Assembly: GCA_031414415.1 (NCBI GenBank)
Contig: JANNVK010000190.1
Span: 1 to 64,000 of the forward strand
Origin: JANNVK01 sp031414415
Lineage (GTDB): Bacteria; Acidobacteriota; Blastocatellia; Pyrinomonadales; Pyrinomonadaceae
Length of the DNA stretch: 64,000 bases
Direction: 5' to 3'
How positions within the stretch are numbered: the stretch's first letter is position 1; every line of letters begins with the position of its first letter. Shown here in pieces: positions 18,697 through 27,873 of this stretch. The position numbers were made by a program, and so were the translations under genes. A model generated the notes under the pieces. That model ran no database searches. It was not told the DNA's origin and was given only the letters and a program-made list of their open reading frames with translations.

Positions 18697-19713
18697 ATGA
18701 GTCTTCTTTCAACACTTTCTGGCGAAACCAAGCGGCATTTGCTCTACGCGATAAGTATTATTTTTCTCGCAATCGCGGTTGGTGCGACAGGATTTATGTT
18801 GCTTGAAGATTTAAGTTTGCTTGATGCAGTTTATTTTGCTACCGAAACCGTTACAACCGTTGGTTATGGCGACCTTTCACCTAAAACTCCAGCCGGAAGA
18901 CTTTTCACAATTTTCTTTATGCTGGCTGGTGTTGGCTCAGTTTTATATGCACTAACCGCTGTTGCTCAAGCTATTGTTCAAGCAGAAATAATGACAATTC
19001 TAGGCAAGCGTCGAAAAATAAAAGAAATGCAAAAATTAAACAATCATTTTATCGTTTGCGGTGCTGGCAGAGTTGGCAAAAGAATTATCAGAACTCTCCA
19101 AAAAGACAAAATTCCATTTGTGTTGATAGAAAGAGACGAGAAAAAAGTTGATGAATTTCTCGAGCAAGGCGAACTTGTTGTTATCGGCGATGCAACGAGC
19201 GAAGAAAATCTAAAAAAAGCCGGAGTTGAACGGGCTAAAGGCTTGGTCACGTGTTTGGCAGACGATGCCGCAAACGTTTATGTTGTTTTAACGGCACGCG
19301 GAATGAATTCGCATTTGCATATTGTCGCGAGAGCTGTTGAGGAAGAAGCTGAACCAAAATTGATTCGTGCCGGAGCAAGTCGCGTTGTTTCGCCAATTAT
19401 AATCGGCAGTCATTCAATGTCTCGAGCGTTGCTAAAGCCTGCAATTGCAGACTTTATGGATTCAATTGTGGCTGAAACACTCGACCTCGTTTTCGAAGAA
19501 GTAGCGATAGAATCTACTTCTCAATATGTTGCGAAAAAACTCGTCGAAACAAATATTCGCTCAGATTTAAACGTTGTAATTGTAGCAATTAGACGAAAAG
19601 CAGGTGAAATGATTTTTCAACCAGCAGGCGACGCAACCATCGAAGAAGGCGATTTGCTGATTACTATTGGCAAAGCTGAATCGATTAAAAAACTAATTGA
19701 GGCAAGTAAATGA
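18697..19713 (+). CDS. TrkA-domain potassium channel
   Basis: The 338-residue protein contains two membrane helices around a pore loop with the selectivity filter TVGYGD (residues 54-59), followed by an RCK/TrkA-N domain with a Rossmann motif (IVCGAGRVGKR) and a TrkA-C domain ending at GDLLITIGKAESIKKL. It is a two-helix ligand-gated K+ channel of the MthK/Kch type in the inner membrane. Possible -10 TATTAT at 18682-18687 would give an almost leaderless message. Its stop overlaps the start of the next gene by four bases. Confidence 0.93.
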   Translation: MSLLSTLSGETKRHLLYAISIIFLAIAVGATGFMLLEDLSLLDAVYFATETVTTVGYGDLSPKTPAGRLFTIFFMLAGVGSVLYALTAVAQAIVQAEIMTILGKRRKIKEMQKLNNHFIVCGAGRVGKRIIRTLQKDKIPFVLIERDEKKVDEFLEQGELVVIGDATSEENLKKAGVERAKGLVTCLADDAANVYVVLTARGMNSHLHIVARAVEEEAEPKLIRAGASRVVSPIIIGSHSMSRALLKPAIADFMDSIVAETLDLVFEEVAIESTSQYVAKKLVETNIRSDLNVVIVAIRRKAGEMIFQPAGDATIEEGDLLITIGKAESIKKLIEASK

Positions 19714-20552
19714 AAGTTTTAGTTACAGGCGGAAGCGGTTTTTTAGGAACACACATTCGTAAATTTTTTGATGCTGATGACTTTTCGCGGCGGGCAAATT
19801 TGGACATTTTGAATCTCCAAGATGCTTCAACTGCCGAAAATTATGACGTTGTAATTCATCTCGCCGGCTTGCTTGATAAATCGCCCGATTCTATCGAAGA
19901 AGTTTTGCTGACAAATGTTGAAGGAACTGTTAATTTGCTTCGTTCAATGAAAGAAAATTCGGTGTTTATTTACGCTTCAACAAAAGACGTTTATGGCAGA
20001 TTTGCTGATAATTATCAACAAGTTCCTGAAAATTGCCCGACAATTTACAGTGGACAATCTGCACTTGAATGGTCAAAACTTATTGCCGAACATTATGTAG
20101 ATTTTTACGCAAATCAGAATAATTTTCGCTCGTGTATTTTTCGACTTTCAACAATTTACGCACCAAATTCTATCGGTAACACAACAAATTTTGTCGGAAA
20201 TTATTCAGATTTAATCAACATTGGTGAACCGATTCGTTTACCTTTAAATGGAACGCCAAAACGCGATTTGCTTCACGTTGACGATTTTTCGCGTGCGTGC
20301 AAAGCGTTTATTGATTCAGTAATTCAACACGGTCTTTATAATCTTGGCGGCGGAATTTCAAACACTCTGACTTTATTTGATTTGGTCAAAAAAATGGAAG
20401 AAATTTCGGGTTATCAAGCGTCGATTGATCTTGAAAATCCTTTACCGCAGCCTGTTCCGCTCAATTATGTAACCGATTTAAGTTTGGTTATGCAAGAGTT
20501 AGATTGGAAACCTGAAATGAGTTTAGATGAAGGGTTAAAAACATTATTTTAG
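19710..20552 (+). CDS. NAD-dependent epimerase/dehydratase-like protein (extended SDR)
   Basis: The 280-residue protein has the nucleotide-binding motif VTGGSGFLGTH at the N-terminus, HLAGL, the VYG motif after IYASTKD, and RDLLHVDDFSRA, typical of nucleotide-sugar epimerases. It is odd at the active site: extended SDRs have Tyr-x-x-x-Lys, but here Lys123 (in ALEWSKLIAE) has Leu119 at the Tyr position. Catalysis may therefore be altered or lost. The start overlaps the K+ channel stop (ATGA). It probably works with the following GT9 and phosphatase genes in envelope sugar metabolism; the substrate is unknown. Confidence 0.82.
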   Translation: MKVLVTGGSGFLGTHIRKFFDADDFSRRANLDILNLQDASTAENYDVVIHLAGLLDKSPDSIEEVLLTNVEGTVNLLRSMKENSVFIYASTKDVYGRFADNYQQVPENCPTIYSGQSALEWSKLIAEHYVDFYANQNNFRSCIFRLSTIYAPNSIGNTTNFVGNYSDLINIGEPIRLPLNGTPKRDLLHVDDFSRACKAFIDSVIQHGLYNLGGGISNTLTLFDLVKKMEEISGYQASIDLENPLPQPVPLNYVTDLSLVMQELDWKPEMSLDEGLKTLF

Positions 20553-20628
20553 TAGCAGTTAGCACGAAGCAGTTGGCAGTTTAAGAACTTTCCAAGACTG
20601 CAAACTGCTAAGTGCTACTGCCAACTGA
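20553..20628. repeat. imperfect inverted repeat built from reiterated CAGTT words
   Basis: CAGTTGGCAGT (20570-20580) is exactly reversed as ACTGCCAACTG (20617-20627); AGCAGTT (20554-20560) is reversed as AACTGCT (20603-20609); AGCAC is reversed as GTGCT. The element fills the whole spacer and ends just before the GT9 start codon. It could fold as a long hairpin in the leader. Confidence 0.7.
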
Positions 20629-20629
20629 A

Positions 20630-21646
20630 ATGAAAATAATCGTTCGAGGCACAAATTGGATTGGTGATGCCGTGATGCAGATTCCGGCGTTGCGAGAAAT
20701 TCGGTGTCTTTTTCCGGACGCACATATTTCGCTTTACACCCGAAGTTGGACACAAGCAATTTTTCAAGATGCTGATTTTATAGACAATATTTTAACTTTT
20801 GAGACTAATGATTCTATTTTTAAACAAGCTAAAATATGGAGAAATGAAAAATTTGACTTAGCAATTTTGTTCACAAACTCATTTCAGAGTGCTTTTTTGG
20901 CAAAACTTGGCGGTGCAAAAAAAAGTTTTGGATATAAAAACGAATTTCGTTCTTTTTTACTTTCAAAAGCCATAAATAAACCTTCTTGGAAAAATTCTCG
21001 TCATGAAGTTTTTTATTATTTAAACTTAGTTGCGGAAGTTGAAAAACATTATTTGGGCACTTCTACAATTATAAATGAAGTCTCAAAAATCGAGCTTCCA
21101 ATTTCTGAACAGCGACAACTCGAAGCACGAAAACTTTTAGAAAATTACGGTGTTGATTTCTCAAAAAAAATAATTGCACTTGGAGTTGGTTCAACAAATT
21201 CACGGGCAAAGCGTTGGGAAAGTGAGAGTTATGCAAAACTTAACGATTTGCTCCAGCAAGAATTAAACGCCAATGTTTTGCTTATCGGCACAAAAGACGA
21301 ACTAGATGTTTCAAACGATGTTGCTGAAAAATCGCATCTCAAACCTCTTATTTTAACCGGAAAAACTTCGCTTTCTGAAGCAATTGCGATTCTTAAACAA
21401 GTTGATTTACTCGTTTCAAACGATATGGGTTTGGCACATATTGCACCGGCAATTGGCACAAAAACGTTGACTATTTTTGGACCGACACGCTCTGAGACAA
21501 CACAGCCGATTGGTTCAGAAATCATCCGCAAAGATGTCGAATGTTCGCCCTGTATGTTGCGAGATTGTCCGATAGATCATCGTTGTATGACAAAAATTTC
21601 GCCTCTCGAGGTTTTTGAAAAAGTTAAAAAAATGTTAATTATTTAA
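20630..21646 (+). CDS. GT9 family glycosyltransferase (heptosyltransferase-like)
   Basis: The 338-residue protein starts MKIIVRGTNWIGDAVMQIP, a hallmark of lipopolysaccharide heptosyltransferase family 9, and has the C-terminal donor-binding stretch SNDMGLAHIAPAIGTKT followed by FGPTRSETTQP. A Cys-rich end (CSPCMLRDCP) is usual for the WaaF branch. It transfers a heptose or related sugar to an envelope glycan at the cytoplasmic face of the membrane. ATG at 20630 is chosen because an in-frame GTG at 20612 lies inside the inverted repeat. The GmhB-like gene follows after five bases, supporting a heptose-related role. Confidence 0.87.
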   Translation: MKIIVRGTNWIGDAVMQIPALREIRCLFPDAHISLYTRSWTQAIFQDADFIDNILTFETNDSIFKQAKIWRNEKFDLAILFTNSFQSAFLAKLGGAKKSFGYKNEFRSFLLSKAINKPSWKNSRHEVFYYLNLVAEVEKHYLGTSTIINEVSKIELPISEQRQLEARKLLENYGVDFSKKIIALGVGSTNSRAKRWESESYAKLNDLLQQELNANVLLIGTKDELDVSNDVAEKSHLKPLILTGKTSLSEAIAILKQVDLLVSNDMGLAHIAPAIGTKTLTIFGPTRSETTQPIGSEIIRKDVECSPCMLRDCPIDHRCMTKISPLEVFEKVKKMLII

Positions 21647-21651
21647 GTAGA

Positions 21652-22188
21652 ATGAAGCAAAAAGCAGTATTTTTAGATCGCGATGGAACGCTTATTGAAG
21701 AAGTTAATTTTCTTAATAAGGTTGAAGATTTGTGTTTTTTTACCTACACAAACGAGGCAGTTAAACTATTAAAAACAAACGGTTTTTTGGTGATTGTATT
21801 GACAAATCAGAGCGGAATTGGACGTGGAATTTTTGCGGAATCTGCGGTTCACAACATCCACAACGCGATTCAAAATCATTTAACAGAAAAGATAGATTCT
21901 TTTTATTTTTGCCCGCATTTGCCGAACGAAGGTTGCAATTGTCGCAAGCCAAATCTTGGAATGATTGAGCTTGCGTGCAAAGATTTTGAAATCGATTTAG
22001 AAAATAGTTGGATGATTGGCGATAAAATTTTAGATGTTGAACTAGGGTTTAATGCAAATATTAAAACCGCGTTGGTTAAAACTGGTTACGGCGAAAAAGA
22101 CCAAACTAAACTATCTCGAAAACCTAATTTGATCGAAAAAAGTTTAATTGATGTTGTTAAGTTGATTGTGAGCAATGGACAGATTTGA
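21652..22188 (+). CDS. gmhB: HAD-IIIA phosphatase, GmhB-like
   Basis: The 178-residue protein shows the HAD motif FLDRDGTL (Asp9, Asp11), motif II VLTNQSGIGRG, the Cys/His zinc-binding loop CPHLPNEGCNCRKP and motif III/IV MIGDKILDVELG. This is the pattern of D-glycero-D-manno-heptose-1,7-bisphosphate 7-phosphatase (and of the related histidinol phosphatase domain). It begins five bases after the GT9 gene. It converges with the Ycf48-like gene with only 11 bases between the stops. The C-terminal tail (IEKSLIDVVKLIV) is slightly long. Confidence 0.88.
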   Translation: MKQKAVFLDRDGTLIEEVNFLNKVEDLCFFTYTNEAVKLLKTNGFLVIVLTNQSGIGRGIFAESAVHNIHNAIQNHLTEKIDSFYFCPHLPNEGCNCRKPNLGMIELACKDFEIDLENSWMIGDKILDVELGFNANIKTALVKTGYGEKDQTKLSRKPNLIEKSLIDVVKLIVSNGQI

Positions 22189-22199
22189 AAAATTTGACA

Positions 22200-23165
22200 T
22201 TATTTTTGCGACCACTGAAAAACCGTTCCACCAAAACCGACAATCCAGCCTGATTTGCCGATGAGAAAGACTTTTTCAAGTTTGTGTTTTGTGTCAAGTT
22301 GTAATGGTCGCCAAACATTTCCGCCATTTTGAGTTTGGACAATTATTCCATCGTTTCCGACAGCAAAACCTCTCGATGAATCAAAGAAAGCAATGTCAGT
22401 TAAGTCGTTGGTAACGTTAGATTTTTGCTCACGCCATAATCTTCCGCCGTTAATTGAATAAAATATTTTACCTTCAGAACCTGCAACCCAACCGTTTTTT
22501 GCATTTGCGAAGAATATTGAATTGAAGCGATTTTTCGGGTTGCCGGAAACAATCGGCGAATTCCAAGTTTCGCCGCCATTCTGCGTAAAAAATATTGAGC
22601 CGCCAGCTCCGACTATGCAACCGTTTGAGCTGTCTTGAAAACTACCATCGAGCAACAAATAACGACTCGGCGACGATTGTTTTTTCCAGACTAATTTTTC
22701 TGTCGGATTAGAAAAAATTGAACCTGTTTCTCCAACTGCAAACCCAACTTCTGATTTATCAAAGAAAAAACCGCTGATTCGTTCGCGACCTGTTCCTTCA
22801 ACAAATTCAACTCGATCCCAAGTTTCTCCGCCATTTGATGTTTTTAAAAGATATGCAAGCGATTTGTCGCTGGGCAAGTAGATGTTTCTTTCGCAAAGAA
22901 TCCAACCGTTTTTGGCATCAAAAAAATGAACGTCAAGAATTGTATCTTCGGTAAATTTTTTCTTTTTGAGCCACGTTTTTCCGGCATCATTTGTGTATAA
23001 AAATGTGCCATTGCTCCCAACAATCCAACCTTTTTCTTCACTGATAAAATAGACCGAATGCAGCCACGAAAGGACTGTGAGCTTCTTTTTTGTCCATTCG
23101 GCGTGAACTGTTTGCGTGCAAAAGAGGCAAAAAAATAAAATTAGAATGTTTCGAAAATAACGCAT
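22200..23165 (-). CDS. Ycf48/BNR-repeat secreted beta-propeller protein
   Basis: The 321-residue protein has a signal peptide (ILILFFCLFCTQTVHA) and repeated propeller motifs of the kind GWIVGSNGTFLYTNDAGKTW, recurring about seven times (NGGETW, NGGRLWRE, NGGNVWRP). This matches the Ycf48/photosystem II stability factor family, here in a non-photosynthetic setting where it probably acts as an extracytoplasmic binding or assembly protein. It lies downstream of the EPS operon on the same strand, but a strong terminator stands between them, 13 bases before its start codon, and no Shine-Dalgarno is visible. Confidence 0.85.
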   Translation of the reverse strand: MRYFRNILILFFCLFCTQTVHAEWTKKKLTVLSWLHSVYFISEEKGWIVGSNGTFLYTNDAGKTWLKKKKFTEDTILDVHFFDAKNGWILCERNIYLPSDKSLAYLLKTSNGGETWDRVEFVEGTGRERISGFFFDKSEVGFAVGETGSIFSNPTEKLVWKKQSSPSRYLLLDGSFQDSSNGCIVGAGGSIFFTQNGGETWNSPIVSGNPKNRFNSIFFANAKNGWVAGSEGKIFYSINGGRLWREQKSNVTNDLTDIAFFDSSRGFAVGNDGIIVQTQNGGNVWRPLQLDTKHKLEKVFLIGKSGWIVGFGGTVFQWSQK

Positions 23166-23173
23166 TTAGTAAA

Positions 23174-23216
23174 AATTAAAACGACGAGCAAAAATATTTT
23201 AAGCTCATCGTTTTCA
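23174..23216 (-). terminator. rho-independent terminator at the end of the EPS operon
   Basis: On the minus strand 23214-23203 pairs with 23189-23178 over 12 positions (one G-U pair), followed by a T-rich run. It lies 17 bases after the export-protein stop and directly before the Ycf48-like start at 23165, so it can separate or attenuate the two. Confidence 0.8.
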
Positions 23217-23230
23217 AGAAAAAAATTTAA

Positions 23231-24160
23231 TTAAAAGGGACTTCCCATCAGCAGACGCAATGGTGAGAGTCTTTCTAAAATCTTCAAGACATTATTCAAA
23301 CTGAGTTTAAATTTGGCATCTGGGACAAAAACTTGATCGCCTGGCTGGAGAAATACTGGTGGAGCTTTTCCTTTTTCAACTTCGGTTAAATCAACTATTT
23401 TTTGCTCGAGCAACCCGCGATTATTGTAGCTGTAAACAATAATTCGCTTTTTATCGCCTTCCTTCAACACTCCGCCAGCGTCAACTAAAGCTTCGTAAAC
23501 GCTAAGTTTTCGATCCATAATCCGAACTCCGGGCGAAACAACTTTTCCTAAAACGCTATATCTCGCAGATTGTGCTTTTTCGAGCGTAACCGTAACTTGC
23601 GGGTCAATAATATACTCATCAAGTTTTTTTCTGACATCGTCTTGAACTTGCTCGATTGTTTTTCCGGCAACAAAAACGCCGTTTTTAATCAGCGGATAAG
23701 ATATTTTTCCGGTTGGCGGAACAGTTTTGGTTTCAATGCAATAATTTGGACATTGCCCAAAAACTTCAATCGAAATTATGTCTTGAGGTCCGAGTCTATA
23801 TTCGGCAAGATAATTTTGGTAAATCGGCAAAATCTCTTTCTCTTCATCAGTTTGTGGCTTTTGATCAACATAAGTCTGAATTTTTGGCGACTCTTCAACT
23901 GATCCAACTTGCGGTGTTTCGCTTGGTTTTACTTCAGTCGGAATTGGAGTTGGCGGTTTTGGCTCTTTTAAAATTTCAGGTTCTTCAACGATTGGAGTTG
24001 GACTCGTCGTTGGTGATGCAACCGGTTTCGGTGTCGATTTAGTGATGATCATTATTTTTCCATCATCAAAAATCTTTTTTTCTTGGGCGAAACCTGATAC
24101 AGCAAACACCGCAAATGTTAATAAAACAAAACTAATATAATTTATTTTCTTCAACTTCAT
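23231..24160 (-). CDS. Wza-like polysaccharide export protein
   Basis: The 309-residue protein has a signal peptide (ISFVLLTFAVFAVSGFAQ), a Pro/Thr/Glu-rich linker (about residues 40-95), a poly-export domain (YRLGPQDIISIEVFG; GKISYPLI; DDVRKKLDEYIIDPQVTV) and an SLBB-like domain (YSVLGKVVSPG; QPGDQVFVPDA). It would form the periplasmic/outer-membrane channel for the exopolysaccharide, together with the Wzc-like protein. No lipobox Cys is seen, unlike classical Wza. The start has a good ribosome binding site (GGAGATAAG). It is the last gene before the terminator. Confidence 0.93.
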   Translation of the reverse strand: MKLKKINYISFVLLTFAVFAVSGFAQEKKIFDDGKIMIITKSTPKPVASPTTSPTPIVEEPEILKEPKPPTPIPTEVKPSETPQVGSVEESPKIQTYVDQKPQTDEEKEILPIYQNYLAEYRLGPQDIISIEVFGQCPNYCIETKTVPPTGKISYPLIKNGVFVAGKTIEQVQDDVRKKLDEYIIDPQVTVTLEKAQSARYSVLGKVVSPGVRIMDRKLSVYEALVDAGGVLKEGDKKRIIVYSYNNRGLLEQKIVDLTEVEKGKAPPVFLQPGDQVFVPDAKFKLSLNNVLKILERLSPLRLLMGSPF

Positions 24161-24274
24161 TTTCTTATCTCCAAACCAAAAGGTTCTTCGCTCTCATTCA
24201 GTAAATATGTGCATTAAACAAGTTTATCCAGTTTTTTAGCAATAAATAGTATTGCCTAAAAATCTAATAACTTT

Positions 24275-25663
24275 TTATCTCGCACCTTTGCCGAATAAAA
24301 CAGTTTTTACCGTTTCAAAAACTATCACAAAATCTAATGCTAAACTCTGATTTTTTGTGTAATACAAATCGTATTGCAACTTTTGCCTAGCATCTTCGAC
24401 CGATGCACCATATGGATATTTTATTTGTGCCCAACCAGTTAGTCCCGGAGCAGTTAAATGTCGATGTTCGTAAAACTGAATTTCATCAGCTAATTGCTCA
24501 ATAAAATGCGGACGTTCTGGTCGCGGACCGACAAACATCATTTCACCTTTAATTATGTTCCAAAATTGCGGAATTTCATCGACACGAATTTTGCGAATGA
24601 TTTTTCCGACAAATGTCACGCGATCATCGTTTGTTAACGCCCAAACTGGACCGTCTTTTTCGGCATCAGTCCGCATTGAACGAAATTTTATTACTTCAAA
24701 AATTCTGCCATTTTTTCCAACTCTTTCTTGTCTGTAAAAAATTGGTCCGCGTGATTCTAGCTTAATTAAAATCGCGGTAAATATTCCGATTGGCAATGAA
24801 ACAACCAAACCAATTAAACCTAAAATACGGTGAATTACTTCACGAAACACTGATTTTACGCGATTGTCGCGTCCGCGTCCGGCAAAAATTAACCACGAAG
24901 GACGCAACATATCGAGATGAACTTGTCCGGTTACACGTTCGTAAAAAGACGTGCATTCTTCGATGCTAACGTTTCCAGCCAAACTCATTTCAAGAAGCGT
25001 ATCAGTCGGAAATTTTCCGCGACGATCGCGAATTGCAATTACAAGTCGGTCAATATCATTCTCTTTGACGATTCTTTCAAGCTCATCGGTTGTCCCTAAA
25101 ACTTTTACTTCAGGAAGTTTTTCTGCAACGACTTCAGGATTTGAAGTCGCAAATCCGACAATTCGATAACCTGCATCGCGACGTGCCAAAACGCCTTGAG
25201 CTGTGTCAATCGCCACCTGACCTGAACCGACAATTAAGATTTTTTCGCCAATTTCCGGATGTCCGGTGAGGTAATGAATTAAAACTTTCCAGATTAAAAG
25301 TGCGAATAAAACTATTCCAACTGAGTAAATTGAAGTTCCGCGTCCAATTAAAAGCGGCGGAACTAAATAATATAAAAACGCTAATAATGCCCAAGCAATT
25401 CCGAGTGCTTGAACTAACCTGAGCAAAAGTTCTCGCCGATTTCCCATCACGGTAAAATCGTAAAGATCATATAAATAAAGGATTGCGAGGCAAACTAAAG
25501 TTGCGAGCGAAACTTTTAGCCAACCGTTATTTTCGTTTAATTGATAAACGGCACCGGTAAAACTTAGACGTAAATACAAAGCAAGGACTATTCCGCCGCA
25601 AATAATTGCTGAATCGGCGAGAATCAAACCAATTGTCCGAACACTGAATTTATTAGCCGCCAT
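24275..25663 (-). CDS. undecaprenyl-phosphate sugar phosphotransferase (exosortase-locus type)
   Basis: The 462-residue protein starts with four hydrophobic segments, continues with a CoA-binding-like Rossmann region (ILIVGSGQVAIDTAQG) and ends with the bacterial sugar transferase domain: YRQERVGKNGRIFEVIKFRS, IRVDEIPQFWNIIKGEM, GPRPERP and PGLTGWAQI. It transfers the first sugar phosphate to undecaprenyl phosphate, starting EPS synthesis at the inner membrane. The architecture is that of WbaP/EpsB-like enzymes common in PEP-CTERM EPS loci. A 114-base spacer separates it from the export gene. Confidence 0.94.
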   Translation of the reverse strand: MAANKFSVRTIGLILADSAIICGGIVLALYLRLSFTGAVYQLNENNGWLKVSLATLVCLAILYLYDLYDFTVMGNRRELLLRLVQALGIAWALLAFLYYLVPPLLIGRGTSIYSVGIVLFALLIWKVLIHYLTGHPEIGEKILIVGSGQVAIDTAQGVLARRDAGYRIVGFATSNPEVVAEKLPEVKVLGTTDELERIVKENDIDRLVIAIRDRRGKFPTDTLLEMSLAGNVSIEECTSFYERVTGQVHLDMLRPSWLIFAGRGRDNRVKSVFREVIHRILGLIGLVVSLPIGIFTAILIKLESRGPIFYRQERVGKNGRIFEVIKFRSMRTDAEKDGPVWALTNDDRVTFVGKIIRKIRVDEIPQFWNIIKGEMMFVGPRPERPHFIEQLADEIQFYEHRHLTAPGLTGWAQIKYPYGASVEDARQKLQYDLYYTKNQSLALDFVIVFETVKTVLFGKGAR

Positions 25664-25682
25664 TTATCTCAAATTGAGGTAA

Positions 25683-26744
25683 CTAATCTTTAAATTTCTT
25701 GTTGTAATAACCGTAATTATAATGTGTTTCGTTCAACACGTCGTCGCTTTCGTTTAAAACAACTCCTAACATTCTTTCACGCGGAAGTTTGTCTAAAATT
25801 CTATCAATCGCACCATATTTCGTCCGATTTGCTCGAACAACCATTATTGCACCATCGGCTTGATTTATCAGAACTGTCGCGTCAGTAAAAATTCCGAGTG
25901 GCGGAGCGTCAATGATTATAAAATCAAACATATCTCTCGCTTCACGCAAAATTTCTTTAAATTTCGGACCTGAAAGCAATTCGGCAACGTCACTTCTCGC
26001 TTCGCCGCCAGGTAATAAATGAAGTCCTGAAGGTTGGAGCTTTATAATCGACTCAACCAATGTTGCTCTGCCAGCTAAAATCTCCGAAAGTCCTTTATCT
26101 GTCTCAATTCCGAGATAATCTGAAAGGCTCGGCATTCGTAAATCGCTGTCAATTACAAGTGCTTTTAAGCCATCAGTTTGAGCCAAAAGCCACGCCAAAT
26201 TTAATGATGTAACACTTTTTCCTTCGCTTGCACCGACGCTTGCGACAACTATTGATTGCAATTTTTCACGTTGGCTTTTGTGTAAAATATGCGTCCGCAA
26301 ACTTCTATATTCTTCGCAATAATTCGAATGAGGTTGAGTAATTGCAACTAATCTTGGCTCGACACGCTCTGCTTCAACTTCCCAACTGACAAAGTCAGGC
26401 AGAATTTTTTCAACATTGCGTGGCGAGCTCACAGCGTCTAAAGTTGCCCCAGCAGAATAATCCGTTCTCAAATTGGGGAGTGCCGTCCCTGTTGATAAAG
26501 CGGTCTGCTCATTAAACGCTGAATTTGTTTTTCCGATGCGGAAATTATTGTCCAAAAAAACTTCGGGCGGTGCATTGTTTTGGCGTGCAACCCGATCAAA
26601 AGCCACAACTTTAGAACTATCCGCAATAATTGCTTTTTCAATTACCGGATTATTTACACGATTTGTTGCCACATTAGAAATTGGATTAAAAACTTCACCG
26701 CCAATTTCTGTCTGTTTTTTTTGTAATGCTTTTAAAATACTCAT
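25683..26744 (-). CDS. CpsD/Wzc-type tyrosine autokinase (exosortase-locus type)
   Basis: The 353-residue cytoplasmic protein has a low-complexity N-terminal 120 residues, then a BY-kinase domain: Walker A ASVGASEGKSVTS (about 171-183), Walker A' LVIDSDLRMP, Walker B FIIIDAPPLG. The C-terminus is a tyrosine cluster (HYNYGYYNKKFKD), the usual autophosphorylation tail. It should regulate polymer length through the neighbouring Wzc-like protein, which lacks its own kinase domain. ATG at 26744 (MSILKALQKKQ) is chosen; an earlier TTG is possible but has no support. Confidence 0.93.
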   Translation of the reverse strand: MSILKALQKKQTEIGGEVFNPISNVATNRVNNPVIEKAIIADSSKVVAFDRVARQNNAPPEVFLDNNFRIGKTNSAFNEQTALSTGTALPNLRTDYSAGATLDAVSSPRNVEKILPDFVSWEVEAERVEPRLVAITQPHSNYCEEYRSLRTHILHKSQREKLQSIVVASVGASEGKSVTSLNLAWLLAQTDGLKALVIDSDLRMPSLSDYLGIETDKGLSEILAGRATLVESIIKLQPSGLHLLPGGEARSDVAELLSGPKFKEILREARDMFDFIIIDAPPLGIFTDATVLINQADGAIMVVRANRTKYGAIDRILDKLPRERMLGVVLNESDDVLNETHYNYGYYNKKFKD

Positions 26745-26796
26745 AACTTTAATTTGGAGTAAGACTAAAATTAGCAACTTTAGCCTGTGAAATTAT

Positions 26797-27861
26797 TTAA
26801 TAAAATCCGCCAACTTCTTCTATTTCAAGACTTATATCGTCGTCCATTCCGTCAAGCAAACTGTTTTTGCTTTCGGGTTTGTAGTTAGAATATTCAGTTT
26901 TGTTGAAATTAGGATCTTTTGCAAAAGCTGAAGTTCTGGTTGGCTCTGTGCGATGACGATTTCCGCTCAATTCTTCGCGACCTTCCGCCGTTAAAATTCT
27001 CGCTGCTCCGCTTGTTTCAGGCTTTGTTTCGCTTGCCAAAAAATGCTCTTTGTTTGGCAACATATCTAAATTTTCTGCCACAACTTCAACAATCTGACGA
27101 CCAATTATTTGCTCTCCAGCGGCATAGCCTGACAACATTGCGTTATCGCACAAATTATTTATTTGACGCGGAATTCCTTCCGAACATTTAAAGATAAAAT
27201 CAATTGCTCCAGGCGTAAAAACATTGGGTTGTTCTGAACCAGCAATCAATAAACGCTCAGTAATATAGCGTTCAGTTTCGTCAACATTGGGCAATGCGTG
27301 CATATTGCAACGAAGAGCAACCCGTTGTTTTAGTTGTCGCAAATTTGGTTGATTTAATTTGTCACGCAATTCCGGCTGACCAGTCAAAATAATTTGCAAA
27401 TGCTTCGCGTTATCAGCTTCAAAATTGAGCAGAAGTCTAATTTCTTCCAAAACGTAGTCTGAAAGTTCGTGTGCTTCATCAATTATTAAAACCGTGCGAA
27501 GTCCGCGGCGATGCCTTTCATCCAAAACTTTACCGAGCATCGAAAGCAATTCGGCTTTGTTGTTCCAATCTTTAATGCCAAGCATTTGCGTGACGTGATG
27601 ATAAAATTCATCAATCGAAAGTCGCGGATTAAAGACGTAAGCCGCCAAAACGCTCGAATCAAGCCTTCGGAGAATCCAACGCAAAGCTGTTGTTTTACCT
27701 GTTCCAACTTCGCCCGTTAAAACAATCAGACCTTTGGCATTCTCAAGTCCATAGTATAGACTCGCCAAAACTTCGTTGTAAGATGGTGTAAAAACCAGAA
27801 ATCTAGGGTCTGGTGTTAGCGTGAATGGTAAATCTTCTAATCCGTAAAATTCTTTATACAT
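26797..27861 (-). CDS. ExeA/GspA-like AAA ATPase of the exosortase EPS locus
   Basis: The 354-residue protein opens with MYKEFYGLEDLPFTLTPDPR, the classic beginning of the ExeA-like ATPases found in PEP-CTERM EPS loci. Walker A is GEVGTGKTT (residues 50-58), Walker B VLIIDEAHEL (Asp128-Glu129), and the sensor region ILTGQPELRDKL follows. After residue 270 it has a disordered polar tail. Its exact role is unknown; the position between the Wzc-like and kinase genes suggests it energises or assembles the export apparatus. Spacing to its upstream neighbour is 12 bases. Confidence 0.92.
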   Translation of the reverse strand: MYKEFYGLEDLPFTLTPDPRFLVFTPSYNEVLASLYYGLENAKGLIVLTGEVGTGKTTALRWILRRLDSSVLAAYVFNPRLSIDEFYHHVTQMLGIKDWNNKAELLSMLGKVLDERHRRGLRTVLIIDEAHELSDYVLEEIRLLLNFEADNAKHLQIILTGQPELRDKLNQPNLRQLKQRVALRCNMHALPNVDETERYITERLLIAGSEQPNVFTPGAIDFIFKCSEGIPRQINNLCDNAMLSGYAAGEQIIGRQIVEVVAENLDMLPNKEHFLASETKPETSGAARILTAEGREELSGNRHRTEPTRTSAFAKDPNFNKTEYSNYKPESKNSLLDGMDDDISLEIEEVGGFY

Positions 27862-27873
27862 TTTTTGACCTTC

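Noticed and set aside
24236..24262. A 6-bp hairpin (GCAATA/TATTGC) between the sugar transferase and export genes as a terminator
   Set aside because: The stem is short and no T run follows on the minus strand, where it would have to act.
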